A stretch of 64,000 nt of DNA, from contig NZ_AUGU01000014.1 of assembly GCF_000422825.1 (NCBI RefSeq), positions 310,001 to 374,000 of the forward strand. Reading direction: 5' to 3'. The stretch is from Nocardioides insulae DSM 17944 (GTDB lineage Bacteria; Actinomycetota; Actinomycetes; Propionibacteriales; Nocardioidaceae). The notes below the pieces were generated by a model. The model saw only the letters and a list, made by a program, of their open reading frames with translations, was not told where the DNA came from and made no database searches. The position numbers and the translations under genes were made by a program. Below, piece after piece: positions 15,985 to 24,667 of the stretch; the stretch's first letter is position 1, and every line of letters starts with the position of its first letter.

Positions 15985-18108
15985 GTGCGCAGAATTGTTC
16001 TCGGAGGCGCCGCGGCCACCCTGGTCTCGGGTCTCTTGGTCCTACCACTGGCGTCGTCCGGCGCCACCGCATCGGCGGCACCAGCGCCGCCCCCGGACAA
16101 CGAATTCCAGAAGGTCACCCTCAACGACCGCCCCGGTGAGCCGATGGATCTGGCCGTGCTCCCCGACGGCGATGTCCTCCACACCACCCGCGCCGGCCAG
16201 ATCTGGCGCAACGACGCCTCGAGCGGCCTCAACAAGCTCGCCGGCACGATCGATGTCTACCGCCATGACGAGGAGGGGCTGCAGAGCATCGCCCTGGACC
16301 CCGAGTTCGAGAAGAACAAGTGGGTCTACCTGTACTACTCCCCGCCGCAGAACACCCCGGTCGATGACCCGGCGACCCCCGACGTGAACGAGGGCGATGC
16401 GCCCTCGACCGGTGAGCCGGCCGACTTCGAGCCGTTCAAGGGCTCCATCCAGCTCTCCCGGTTCAAGTACCGCCAGGGTGAGGTCGACATCGACTCCGAG
16501 CAGCAGATCATGCAGGTCCCCGTCGATCGCGGGCGCTGCTGCCACGTCGGTGGCGACATCGTCTTCGACTCGGTGGGCAACCTCATCCTCTCGACCGGAG
16601 ACGACACCGACCCGTTCGAGTCCGACGGCTACGCGCCGCTGGACGACTCGGAGGGAAGGGCGCCGACCTTCGACGCCCGACGTAGCGCCGGCAACACCAA
16701 CGACCTGCGCGGCAAGCTGCTGAGGATCAAGCCGAGGTCCGGTGGCGGCTACACCATCCCGAAGGGCAACCTGTTCAAGGAGGGCACCCCGAAGACCCGG
16801 CCCGAGATCTACGCGATGGGCCTGCGCAACCCCTTCCGCATCGAGATCGACCCCTACACCGATGCGGTCTACGTCGCCGACTACAGCCCCGACGCCAGCT
16901 CCGCCAACCCCGATCGGGGCCCGGCGGGACAGGGCAAGTGGACCGTGGTCAACCGCCCGGCCAACTACGGCTGGCCGCTGTGTGCGACCGCGGAGCTGCC
17001 CTACATCGACTACGACTTCGCCACGGGTACGTCGGGTGAGCCGTTCGACTGCGCGGCACCGGTCAATGACTCGGCGTACAACACCGGGCTCACCAAGCTT
17101 CCGCCGGTGACCCAGCCGACGGTCTGGTACTCCTACTCGCTCTCCGAGGAGTTCCCGGAGCTCGAGACCCAGGGCGGGATCGCGCCGATGGCCGGCCCGT
17201 CCTACGAGTTCGACCCGAAGGTCGCCAAGGGTGCGAAGTCGGTGGCCTGGCCCGAGTACTACGACGGCATGCCGCTGTTCGCCGAGTGGGGTCGTGACTA
17301 CATCAAGGGCATGAGCGTGAACCAGGCCGGTGAGCTCTCCTCGATCGAGCCGGTGCTCGACTCGATGATCACCGACAACGTGATGGACATCGAGTTCGGC
17401 CCCAACGGCGCGCTCTACATGCTGGAGTACGGCGACGGCTACTTCAGTGAGAACGAGGACGCCCAGCTCTCCCGGATCGACTACGTCAAGCGGGGCAACC
17501 GCAGCCCGGTCCCGAAGATCGCGGCCGACGTCGCGGCCGGGCCGGAGCCGCTCGAGGTGTCCTTCTCCAGTGCGGGCACCACTGATCCGGACGGGGACAA
17601 GCTCACCTACGCCTGGGACTTCGACGCCGACGGCAAGGTGGACTCCAAGGTCCGCTCCCCGCGGTACGTCTACGACGAGCCGGGTGTCTACAAGGCGACT
17701 CTGACGGTCACCGACCAGGGCGGCAAGGGCCGGGGCAAGCACGCCTCCGCCGATGTCGACGTGGTCGTGGGCAACCAGGTCCCGGTGGTCGAGTTCGTGA
17801 CCCCGACCGCGGATCAGTCCTTCGAGTGGGGTGACACCGTCCAGTACGAGGTGAAGGTGACCGACGACCAGGAGGTCGACTGCAACCGTGTGACGGTGAC
17901 CTACGTGCTGGGGCATGACGAGCACGGTCACCCGCAGAGCACGGCGGCCGGCTGCACGGGTTCGCTGGTCACCACCATCCCCGGCGGTCACGACCCGGAG
18001 ACCGACGAGCTCCATGCCGTTTTCGTCGCGGAATACACCGACCCGGGCGAGGCGGGTCTGCCCGCTCTGACCGGGAGTGCCGAGGTCGCGCTGACCCCGA
18101 GTCACTGA
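15985..18108 (+). CDS. Secreted PQQ-dependent sugar dehydrogenase-like protein with PKD domain
   Basis: A 707-residue exported protein. A signal peptide (basic start, hydrophobic core, cleavage near ATASA-AP) leads to a six-bladed glucose/sorbosone dehydrogenase propeller, with PMDLAVLPDGDVLHTTRAGQIW at its start and GLRNPFRIEIDP and NYGWPLCA inside. A PKD domain follows at about 505-595 (TTDPDGDKLTYAWDFDADG), then a C-terminal beta domain. GTG 15985 is chosen because GGAG lies seven bases upstream; ATG 15955 has none. It would oxidise a sugar outside the cell. PQQ genes are not in the window, so the cofactor is assumed from the family. Confidence 0.9.
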   Translation: MRRIVLGGAAATLVSGLLVLPLASSGATASAAPAPPPDNEFQKVTLNDRPGEPMDLAVLPDGDVLHTTRAGQIWRNDASSGLNKLAGTIDVYRHDEEGLQSIALDPEFEKNKWVYLYYSPPQNTPVDDPATPDVNEGDAPSTGEPADFEPFKGSIQLSRFKYRQGEVDIDSEQQIMQVPVDRGRCCHVGGDIVFDSVGNLILSTGDDTDPFESDGYAPLDDSEGRAPTFDARRSAGNTNDLRGKLLRIKPRSGGGYTIPKGNLFKEGTPKTRPEIYAMGLRNPFRIEIDPYTDAVYVADYSPDASSANPDRGPAGQGKWTVVNRPANYGWPLCATAELPYIDYDFATGTSGEPFDCAAPVNDSAYNTGLTKLPPVTQPTVWYSYSLSEEFPELETQGGIAPMAGPSYEFDPKVAKGAKSVAWPEYYDGMPLFAEWGRDYIKGMSVNQAGELSSIEPVLDSMITDNVMDIEFGPNGALYMLEYGDGYFSENEDAQLSRIDYVKRGNRSPVPKIAADVAAGPEPLEVSFSSAGTTDPDGDKLTYAWDFDADGKVDSKVRSPRYVYDEPGVYKATLTVTDQGGKGRGKHASADVDVVVGNQVPVVEFVTPTADQSFEWGDTVQYEVKVTDDQEVDCNRVTVTYVLGHDEHGHPQSTAAGCTGSLVTTIPGGHDPETDELHAVFVAEYTDPGEAGLPALTGSAEVALTPSH

Positions 18109-18120
18109 GCATCTCCGCAC

Positions 18121-18159
18121 ACTGCCCGGTGGTCGACGACACGTCGGCCGCCGGGCAGT
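18121..18159 (+). terminator. Hairpin terminator after the sugar dehydrogenase gene
   Basis: ACTGCCCGG and CCGGGCAGT pair over a loop that itself contains CGAC/GTCG, giving a long compound hairpin followed by TTCC. Confidence 0.75.
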
Positions 18160-18174
18160 TCCGTGTTCAGCCCG

Positions 18175-18199
18175 GACTTTGTCCAACAAGTGTCGAAAG
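18175..18199. promoter_or_regulatory. Candidate ROK operator upstream of the second ROK/ABC operon
   Basis: GACTTT-N13-CGAAAG (extended GGACTTT...AAAGTCC), the same half-sites and spacing as at 15867-15891. It lies about 36 bp upstream of the -35 box. Confidence 0.6.
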
Positions 18200-18234
18200 T
18201 CCATCATCAAGTTTGCTTAATTCGCTCAAGGGTC

Positions 18235-18264
18235 TTGTAAGGCTGTGAGGTCAGTCACTAGCTT
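18235..18264 (+). promoter_or_regulatory. Promoter of the ROK/ABC operon with a CRP/GlxR-like box
   Basis: TTGTAA (18235-18240), 18 bp, TAGCTT (18259-18264). The spacer contains TGTGAGGTCAGTCACT (18244-18259), a 15/16 match to TGTGA-N6-TCACA, in the same position as the box in the sugar dehydrogenase promoter. The 18180-18240 stretch is noticeably AT-richer than the surroundings. Confidence 0.55.
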
Positions 18265-18322
18265 GACCCTCGGAGTCGGCGAATGGCGCCGCTCCTCGGA
18301 CCAGATCCGCAGGGAGGTGCGC

Positions 18323-19396
18323 ATGGACGACACGAGCAGCCGGTTCGGTGGCGGGTCGGTGTGCGGCATCGGCGCGGAGGTCAACGTCGGCCACGTCGCG
18401 GCGACGGCGGTCGACCCCGAGGGCCGGATGCGGGGTGAGTTCCGCAAGGACATCGACCTGGGTTCCCTGCCCCCCGCCGAGGCGATCCAGCGCCTCGCCG
18501 AGGTGGTCGGAACACTGCTGGGCGCGCTCGGCGGCGACACCCGGGTCGCCGGCATCACCGTCGGCGTACCGGGCCTCGTCGACGCCGATCACGACCGGGT
18601 CGTCCTGGCTCCCGACCTCGGGTGGCGTGACATCCGACTCGGCGAGGCGCTCGCTGCCGCGCTGCTCACCCGGGGCCACGACGCCGTGCCCGTGCGTGTC
18701 GACAACGAGGCGGACCTGGCCGCCCTGGCGGAGCTCGACCGGGTCCGCCGCACCGCTTCTGGCACCGAGTCGTCGACCGCCCACGAGACCGACGACATGC
18801 TCGTCGTCTTCGGCGTGGCCGGTGTCGGAGGAGGTCTCATCGCCGACGGCCGCCTGGTCCGCGGTCACCGCGGCTGGGCCGGGGAGATCGGTCACATGAC
18901 GGTGGAACCCCACGGCCGCCCGTGCACCTGCGGCCGGGTCGGGTGCTGGCAGACCACCATCGGGCTCCGGGCGCTCCTGGCTGCCGCGGCAGACCCCGAC
19001 GACCCCGTCCAGGATCCCGCCCTCATCCTCGATGAGCTCCTCTCTGTCCTCGTCGCCCGGGCAGGCGCCGGTGACAGTCGCACCGTGACCGCGCTCGAGC
19101 GGGTCGGCGCCTGGCTCGCCACCGGGATCGCTCCGCTGGTCAGCGCGCTCGACCCCGGCCGGGTGGTGCTGGGCGGCTACTTCGCCGCTCTCGGCGAGTG
19201 GCTCGCTCCCGTCGTACGTCGCGAGCTGGACGCCGCCCTGCTCGTCCCACAGGCCGGCGGCACCCACGTGGCCATCTCCGAGTTGGGGCTGGCCGCCGCT
19301 CAGCGCGGAGGTGGCCTGGCCGCCCTCGAATCCGTCCCGACCCGATCCCACGGCACCCGGCCCGCCGGGCTCGCCCCGAACGGAGGAACCCGATGA
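18323..19396 (+). CDS. ROK-family protein without DNA-binding domain (sugar kinase or sensor)
   Basis: A 357-residue ROK protein lacking the N-terminal helix-turn-helix of the 14666 regulator. The kinase fold is intact: GVPGLVD, catalytic-Asp segment VDNEADLAAL near 127, GVGGGLIADG, and the zinc motif CTCGRVGC near 201. After the zinc motif GCWQT replaces the usual GCLEA, so sugar contacts may differ. AGGGAGG five bases before ATG 18323 fixes the start. It overlaps the ABC ATPase gene by ATGA. It may phosphorylate the imported sugar or cyclitol. Confidence 0.85.
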   Translation: MDDTSSRFGGGSVCGIGAEVNVGHVAATAVDPEGRMRGEFRKDIDLGSLPPAEAIQRLAEVVGTLLGALGGDTRVAGITVGVPGLVDADHDRVVLAPDLGWRDIRLGEALAAALLTRGHDAVPVRVDNEADLAALAELDRVRRTASGTESSTAHETDDMLVVFGVAGVGGGLIADGRLVRGHRGWAGEIGHMTVEPHGRPCTCGRVGCWQTTIGLRALLAAAADPDDPVQDPALILDELLSVLVARAGAGDSRTVTALERVGAWLATGIAPLVSALDPGRVVLGGYFAALGEWLAPVVRRELDAALLVPQAGGTHVAISELGLAAAQRGGGLAALESVPTRSHGTRPAGLAPNGGTR

Positions 19397-20934
19397 CCGA
19401 CCCGTCACCGGAGCAGGAGACACCGGCAGCAGGCCAGAGCGCGCTGCTGCAGATGCGCGGCATCGTGAAGCGATTCCCCGGTGTCCTGGCGCTCGGCGGC
19501 GTCGACCTCGACGTACGGGCGGGGGAGGTGCACTGCCTGCTCGGTCAGAACGGCGCCGGCAAGTCCACGCTGATCAAGGTGCTCTCCGCGTCCTACCAGC
19601 CCGACGAGGGCGAGATCGTGTGGCAGGGGAGCGCCACGAAGCTCTCCACGCCGGACGCCGCGATGGGTCTCGGGATCTCGACCATCTATCAGGAGCTCGA
19701 CCTGGTCGACGGGCTGACCGTCACCGAGAACATCTTCCTCGGCCACGAGATCTCCTCCGGCGGCTTCAGCCGCCGGCACGAGGCGACCGCCCGGGCCCGT
19801 GCCCTGCTCGCCCGCCTCGGGCACAGCGAGATCACGCCCCACCGGCTGGTCGGGGATCTCTCGCCGGCCGCCCAGCAGATCGTCAGCATGGCCCGCGCGC
19901 TCTCCCACGACACCAAGCTGCTCATCCTCGACGAGCCCTCGGCCGTGCTCGACCAGGAGGAGGTGCGCAACCTGTTCCGGGTCGTCCGCGACCTGACCGA
20001 GCAGGGGGTCGCGGTGGTCTACATCTCGCACCGACTCGAGGAGATCCGGCAGATCGGCGACCGCATCACGGTGCTCAAGGACGGGCGGACGGTCGCGACC
20101 GGCCTGGCCGTGGCCGACACCCCGACCGCGGAGCTGATCCGGCTGATGACCGGCCGTGACATCGAGTACGCCTTCCCCCCTCGCCCCGCCCACTCACATG
20201 ACACCGAGGTGGTGCTGGAGGTGCGCGGGCTGAGCGGCGAACGGTTCCGCGATGTCGACCTGACCGTGCACGCAGGGGAGATCGTCGGCCTGGCCGGCCT
20301 GGTCGGTGCGGGGCGTTCGGAGATCCTGGAGACCGTGTACGGCGCCCGCCGGTCCACCCAGGGCACCGTCGGTGTCGGTGGCCGCAAGCTGCGCCGGGGC
20401 TCGGTCCGGTCCGCCGTCGCGGCGGGAGTCGGGCTGTGTCCTGAGGAGCGGAAGAGCCAGGGTCTCCTGCTGGACCAGGCGGTCTACCGCAACGTCACCA
20501 TCTCCTCGCTGCGGCGCTTCGCCAAGAGCGGCTTCCTGGACTTCTCCGAGGAGCGTCGGGCCGCGGAGGAGCTCAGCCGCTCCCTGGACGTGCGGCCCCC
20601 GGGCGTGGACCGGCCGGTGCGCAACCTCTCCGGTGGCAACCAGCAGAAGGTCGTGCTGGCCCGCTGGCTGTTACGCGAGTGCAAGGTGCTGCTGCTCGAT
20701 GAGCCCACCCGCGGCGTCGACGTCGGCGCCCGCACCGAGATCTACAACCTCATCCGCCGGCTCGCCGACGAGGGCGTGGCCGTGGTCGTGGTGTCCAGCG
20801 AGGTCGAGGAGGTGCTCGGTCTGGCCGACCGGGTGCTCGTCGTACGCGAGGGCTCCGTGGTCCACGAAGGACCGGCGACCGAGATCGACGAGTCGAGGGT
20901 CCTGGACCTCGTGATGGAAGGAGACGTCGCATGA
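19393..20934 (+). CDS. Sugar ABC transporter ATP-binding protein, two-domain RbsA/XylG type
   Basis: A 513-residue protein with two fused nucleotide-binding domains. Domain 1 has Walker A GQNGAGKST near residue 52, a family-typical loose signature LSPAAQQIV and LLILDEPSAVLD. Domain 2 has the degenerate P-loop LVGAGRSE near 303, full signature LSGGNQQKV and LLLDEPTRGVDVGA. This arrangement is usual for ribose, xylose, galactose and inositol importers. GGAGG precedes ATG 19393, which overlaps the ROK stop. Its own stop overlaps the ATG of a 38-residue ORF. Confidence 0.93.
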   Translation: MTDPSPEQETPAAGQSALLQMRGIVKRFPGVLALGGVDLDVRAGEVHCLLGQNGAGKSTLIKVLSASYQPDEGEIVWQGSATKLSTPDAAMGLGISTIYQELDLVDGLTVTENIFLGHEISSGGFSRRHEATARARALLARLGHSEITPHRLVGDLSPAAQQIVSMARALSHDTKLLILDEPSAVLDQEEVRNLFRVVRDLTEQGVAVVYISHRLEEIRQIGDRITVLKDGRTVATGLAVADTPTAELIRLMTGRDIEYAFPPRPAHSHDTEVVLEVRGLSGERFRDVDLTVHAGEIVGLAGLVGAGRSEILETVYGARRSTQGTVGVGGRKLRRGSVRSAVAAGVGLCPEERKSQGLLLDQAVYRNVTISSLRRFAKSGFLDFSEERRAAEELSRSLDVRPPGVDRPVRNLSGGNQQKVVLARWLLRECKVLLLDEPTRGVDVGARTEIYNLIRRLADEGVAVVVVSSEVEEVLGLADRVLVVREGSVVHEGPATEIDESRVLDLVMEGDVA

Positions 20935-21047
20935 GCGACGGCAGGAATCTGCGCGTGCGCCCCGCCCACGGGCCGGTGCGTTCCACGGACGGGGTGTACC
21001 GGCAGCGGAGTCGCACTGGCGTTCAAGTGACGGGGGCGGTCCGATGA
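20931..21047 (+). CDS. Small 38-residue ORF coupled between ABC ATPase and permease genes
   Basis: This ORF is supported by position: its ATG overlaps the ATPase stop (ATGA at 20931-20934) and its TGA overlaps the permease ATG (ATGA at 21044-21047), as in the other coupled genes of this operon. The ATPase end supplies GGAAGGAG just upstream. The product begins MSDGRNLRVRPAHG and is very basic (eight Arg, one His, no Lys), with no membrane segment. It could be a small regulator of the transporter or only a ribosome bridge that carries translation across. No family was recognised. Confidence 0.55.
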   Translation: MSDGRNLRVRPAHGPVRSTDGVYRQRSRTGVQVTGAVR

Positions 21048-22114
21048 GCGACTCTTCGACAGACCCGACCCCGCCGCTCGAGCCCGCCGAGGCGGCCGAG
21101 ACCGCGCGGGTGGAGAAGGAGGCGGAGAAGGCCACCGAGCAGACCACCCGCGGCTGGGCCGCGGTGGGCGCCGGGCTGGGGCACAACCTCGGTCTCGTGG
21201 TGGCGCTGGCGCTACTCGCGGTGGTCGGGCTGATCACGGCCGGCGACCGGTTCGCCTCGGTCGACAACGTGATGACCATCCTGCGGTTGGCCGCGGTGAT
21301 CGGCGTGGTCAGCATCGGGATGACCTTCGTGATCACCGGAGGGGGCATCGACCTGTCCGTCGGCGCCATCGTCGCGCTCTCCTCGGTGTGGGCCACCACC
21401 CTGGCGACCCAGCAGATGGCCAACGACGTCCACTGGCTGCTCATGGTGACCACGGCCCTGGTGGTCGGTGGTGCCTGCGGCCTGGTCAACGGTCTGCTGA
21501 TCTCCTACGGCGGGATCGTCCCCTTCATCGCCACGCTGGCGATGCTGGCCAGCGCCCGTGGCCTGGCCGAGATCCTCTCCGACCGGAAGACCCAGATCGT
21601 CAGCGTGCCGGGATTCACCGACGCGCTCGCCGGCGACTTCCTCGGCGTGCCCCGCCTGGTCTGGATCTTCGCGGTCGTGGCCGTCATCGGCTGGATCGTG
21701 CTCAACCGCACGACCTTCGGACGCCGTACCCTCGCGGTCGGCGGCAACCCGGAGGCGGCCAGGCTGGCCGGCATCGATGTACGCCGGCACACGGTGCTGC
21801 TCTACGTGGTGGTCGGTGTGTGTTGCGGCATCGCCGCGATCATGCTGGTCTCGCGCACGACCACCGGCAGCGCGACCCACGGCATGCTCTACGAACTGGA
21901 CGCGATCGCCGCGGTGGTCATCGGCGGCACCCTGCTCTCCGGCGGGCGCGGCACCATCGTCGGCACCGTCTTCGGCGTGCTCATCTTCACCACGCTCTCC
22001 AACGTGTTCACCCTGAACAACCTGTCGATCTCGGCCCAGTCGGTCGTCAAGGGCCTGATCATCGTCGTCGCCGTGCTGCTGCAGACCCGGCTCGCCCGGC
22101 GACCATCCAGCTGA
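21044..22114 (+). CDS. Sugar ABC transporter permease, RbsC/XylH type
   Basis: A 356-residue inner-membrane protein. A charged, acidic N-terminal tail of about 45 residues precedes eight to ten hydrophobic helices. Family motifs are FVITGGGIDLSVGAIVALS, GLLISYGGIVPFIATLAM, NRTTFGRRTLAVGGNPEAARLAGI and IGGTLLSGGRGTIVGT, typical of ribose/xylose/inositol permeases. A GGGGGCGG stretch precedes ATG 21044. It works with the ATPase upstream and the binding protein downstream. Confidence 0.93.
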   Translation: MSDSSTDPTPPLEPAEAAETARVEKEAEKATEQTTRGWAAVGAGLGHNLGLVVALALLAVVGLITAGDRFASVDNVMTILRLAAVIGVVSIGMTFVITGGGIDLSVGAIVALSSVWATTLATQQMANDVHWLLMVTTALVVGGACGLVNGLLISYGGIVPFIATLAMLASARGLAEILSDRKTQIVSVPGFTDALAGDFLGVPRLVWIFAVVAVIGWIVLNRTTFGRRTLAVGGNPEAARLAGIDVRRHTVLLYVVVGVCCGIAAIMLVSRTTTGSATHGMLYELDAIAAVVIGGTLLSGGRGTIVGTVFGVLIFTTLSNVFTLNNLSISAQSVVKGLIIVVAVLLQTRLARRPSS

Positions 22115-22189
22115 GGGACGACGGGTCCCACTGACGGTTCGCTTCGCCAACCCCCCCGCCCGACGGGCACAACATCAAGGAGCACCACC

Positions 22190-23251
22190 ATGAATCTGTC
22201 CACCAACCGCCGGCTCCGGCGCCTCGGCACCGGCCTGGTGGCCGGGGTCGCCGTCCTCGCCCTCGCCGCATGCACCGGTAACGAGCCGGAGGAGACCAGC
22301 AGCGACGGCGGCGGCGGGTCCTCGGAGGCCGAGGCCGGCTCGAACGACGAGGCCGGCGACACGGTCACGATCGGCTTCTCCGCACCGGCCGCCGACCACG
22401 GCTGGATGGCGGCGATCACCGACCAGGCCGAGGCCACCGCCGACGAGTACGAGGACATCGACCTCCAGGTCGCGGCGGGCACCAACGACGTCAACCAGCA
22501 GATCGGTCAGGTCGAGACCTTCATCAACGATGGTGTGGACGCGATCGTGCTGCTGCCCTTCGATGGGGCCGCGATGACGCCGGTGGCGCTCAAGGCGATG
22601 GAGGCCGGGATCCCGGTCATCAACGTCGACCGCGAGTTCGACGACTCCAACGCCGCGCGGGTCACCGTGCTGGGCGACAACTACGGCATGGGCGTCTCCG
22701 CCGGCCAGTACGTCTGCGAGCAGGCCGAAGGCAATCAGGACGCCGTCGTCGCCGAGATCGCCGGCATCGACTCGCTGCCCCTGACCCAGGACCGCAGCCA
22801 GGGGTTCAAGGACGCGCTCGCCGAGTGCGGCCTCGACGTCGACAACCGGGTCGCCGCGGACTTCACCGTCGAGGGCGGCGAGCGGGCGGCGTCCCAGTTG
22901 CTGCAGGCGGCCCCCCAGATCGACTTCCTGTGGAACCACGACGACGACCAGGGCGTCGGCGTCCTGGCCGCGATCAACTCGGCCGGCCGCGATGAGTTCA
23001 CCATGATCGGCGGTGCCGGCTCGGCCAACGCCATGCGCGAGATCCAGTCCGGCGAGAGCGTGCTCAAGGCCACGGTCATCTACCCCTCCAGCCAGGGGGC
23101 CGACGGCATCAAGCTGGCTCGGCTGGTCGTCCAGGAGAAGGCCATGTCGGACCTCGTCGAGCAGACCGTGCCGCGTGAGGTCCAGCTCTACGCCCCGGTC
23201 GTCACCGAGGAGAACGTCGACCAGTACATCGACTCGGCCTTCGAGTCCTGA
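22190..23251 (+). CDS. Sugar ABC transporter substrate-binding lipoprotein, RbsB type
   Basis: A 353-residue exported receptor with a lipobox (LALAAC, Cys28) and an acidic, Ser/Gly-rich linker. The mature part has the two-lobed type I periplasmic-binding fold: VTIGFSAPAADHGWMAAI at the start of lobe 1, GVDAIVLLPFDGAAMTP, and DFLWNHDDDQGVGVLAAI in lobe 2. Ligand candidates are pentoses, hexoses or inositol; the Ino1-like and Gfo/Idh genes downstream make inositol or a related cyclitol attractive but unproven. AAGGAG precedes the ATG. An 18-bp hairpin follows the gene. Confidence 0.92.
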   Translation: MNLSTNRRLRRLGTGLVAGVAVLALAACTGNEPEETSSDGGGGSSEAEAGSNDEAGDTVTIGFSAPAADHGWMAAITDQAEATADEYEDIDLQVAAGTNDVNQQIGQVETFINDGVDAIVLLPFDGAAMTPVALKAMEAGIPVINVDREFDDSNAARVTVLGDNYGMGVSAGQYVCEQAEGNQDAVVAEIAGIDSLPLTQDRSQGFKDALAECGLDVDNRVAADFTVEGGERAASQLLQAAPQIDFLWNHDDDQGVGVLAAINSAGRDEFTMIGGAGSANAMREIQSGESVLKATVIYPSSQGADGIKLARLVVQEKAMSDLVEQTVPREVQLYAPVVTEENVDQYIDSAFES

Positions 23252-23278
23252 GCCGTCCATCCCTGACCCGCGTGCGCT

Positions 23279-23317
23279 CGGGTGAGCAGGTGCCGGGCCC
23301 CGGCACCTGCTCACCCG
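23279..23317 (+). terminator. 18-bp perfect hairpin inside the operon
   Basis: CGGGTGAGCAGGTGCCGG pairs base for base with CCGGCACCTGCTCACCCG around gcc. It sits between the binding-protein gene and the Gfo/Idh gene and may end or attenuate transcription there, giving the importer more mRNA than the genes downstream, or protect the 3' end of the importer mRNA. Confidence 0.8.
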
Positions 23318-23419
23318 GACCACCGCCGTACCGCGCCGGCCGGTAGACCCGGGCAGTCCCCTCCGCAGGCCCGGACAGCTCGGCGCGCCGACACGAACAC
23401 CGAGAAGGAACGAGGTCCG

Positions 23420-24595
23420 ATGACCCACCACAAGCCCGCCCTCCGCGTCGGGATGATCGGCTACGCCTTCATGGGCGCGGCCCACTCCCAGGCATGGCGC
23501 ACGGCTCCGCGCTTCTTCGACCTCCCTCTCGACCCGGTGATGAGCGTGGTCTGCGGCCGCGACACCGACCGGGTCGCCGCGGCGGCCGAGCAGCTGGGCT
23601 GGGCATCGAGCTCGACCAGTTGGGAGGAGGTCGTCGCCCGCGAGGACATCGACCTGGTCGACGTGTGTACGCCGGGCAACACCCACGCCGAGATCGCCAT
23701 CGCGGCGCTACGGGCGGGCAAGCACGTGCTGTGCGAGAAGCCGCTGGCCAACACCGTCGAGGAGGCCGAGGAGATGGCGGCGGCCGCGGAGGAGGCCGCG
23801 CGGGGCGGGACGCGGGCGATGGTCGGATTCACCTACCGCCGGGTGCCGGCGATCGGCCTGGCCCGGCGGATGATCGCGGAGGGACGGATCGGCGAGATCC
23901 GGCACGTGCGCGCCCAGTACCTCCAGGACTGGCTGGTCGATCCCGAGGCGCCGCTCTCGTGGCGGCTGGACAAGAAGCTGGCCGGTTCCGGGGCGCTGGG
24001 CGACATCGGCGCCCACGTCGTGGACCTCACCCAGCATCTGGTGGGCGACACCATCGCCGAGGTCACCGGCACCCTGTCCACCTTCGTGACCGAGCGGCCG
24101 ATCGCGGCCTCCTCCAGCGGTCTGTCGGCCAGCGCCGGCACCGAGCGCGGACCGGTCACCGTCGACGACGCGACGGCGTTCCTGGCCCGCTTCGAGGGCG
24201 GGTACCTCGGGGTCTACGAGGCCACCAGGTTCGCGACGGGTCGCAAGAACAGCATCCGGATCGAGATCAACGGAACCCGCGGCAGCCTGGCCTTCGACTT
24301 CGAGGACATGAACGTCCTGGAGTTCCACGACGGATCGATCCCCGACTGCGAGGCCGGGTTCCGGCGGATCATCGTCACCGAGGCCGACCACCCCTGGGTC
24401 TCGGCCTGGTGGCCCCCGGGGCACGGGCTGGGCTACGAGCACGGCTTCACCCACCAGGTGGTCGACCTGACCCGAGCCATCGCGGCCGGCGAGCAGCCGG
24501 CGCCCTCCTTCGCGGACGGGCTCCAGGTCCAGCGGGTGCTGGCCGCGGTCGAGGCCAGCGCCGAGCACCGTCGCTGGGAGGCCGTCGCCGGCTGA
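23420..24595 (+). CDS. Gfo/Idh/MocA-family sugar or cyclitol dehydrogenase
   Basis: A 391-residue NAD(P)-dependent oxidoreductase. The Rossmann motif VGMIGYAFMGAAHSQAW is near the N-terminus, the signature CEKPLA near residue 105, and GSGALGDIGAHVVDL near 193 supplies Asp/His of the active site. Relatives oxidise inositol, glucose, trehalose-like glycosides or scyllo-inositol. It sits between the importer and a ThuA gene, a pairing common in sugar-use clusters. ATG 23420 is chosen because AGGAACGAGG lies just upstream. Confidence 0.92.
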   Translation: MTHHKPALRVGMIGYAFMGAAHSQAWRTAPRFFDLPLDPVMSVVCGRDTDRVAAAAEQLGWASSSTSWEEVVAREDIDLVDVCTPGNTHAEIAIAALRAGKHVLCEKPLANTVEEAEEMAAAAEEAARGGTRAMVGFTYRRVPAIGLARRMIAEGRIGEIRHVRAQYLQDWLVDPEAPLSWRLDKKLAGSGALGDIGAHVVDLTQHLVGDTIAEVTGTLSTFVTERPIAASSSGLSASAGTERGPVTVDDATAFLARFEGGYLGVYEATRFATGRKNSIRIEINGTRGSLAFDFEDMNVLEFHDGSIPDCEAGFRRIIVTEADHPWVSAWWPPGHGLGYEHGFTHQVVDLTRAIAAGEQPAPSFADGLQVQRVLAAVEASAEHRRWEAVAG

Positions 24596-24667
24596 CCCAG
24601 CACCCCACACTCCACCACCTCTCGGGCGAGTCCACTCGTCGCAGCTCCAAACGAAGGGACCGAGCAC

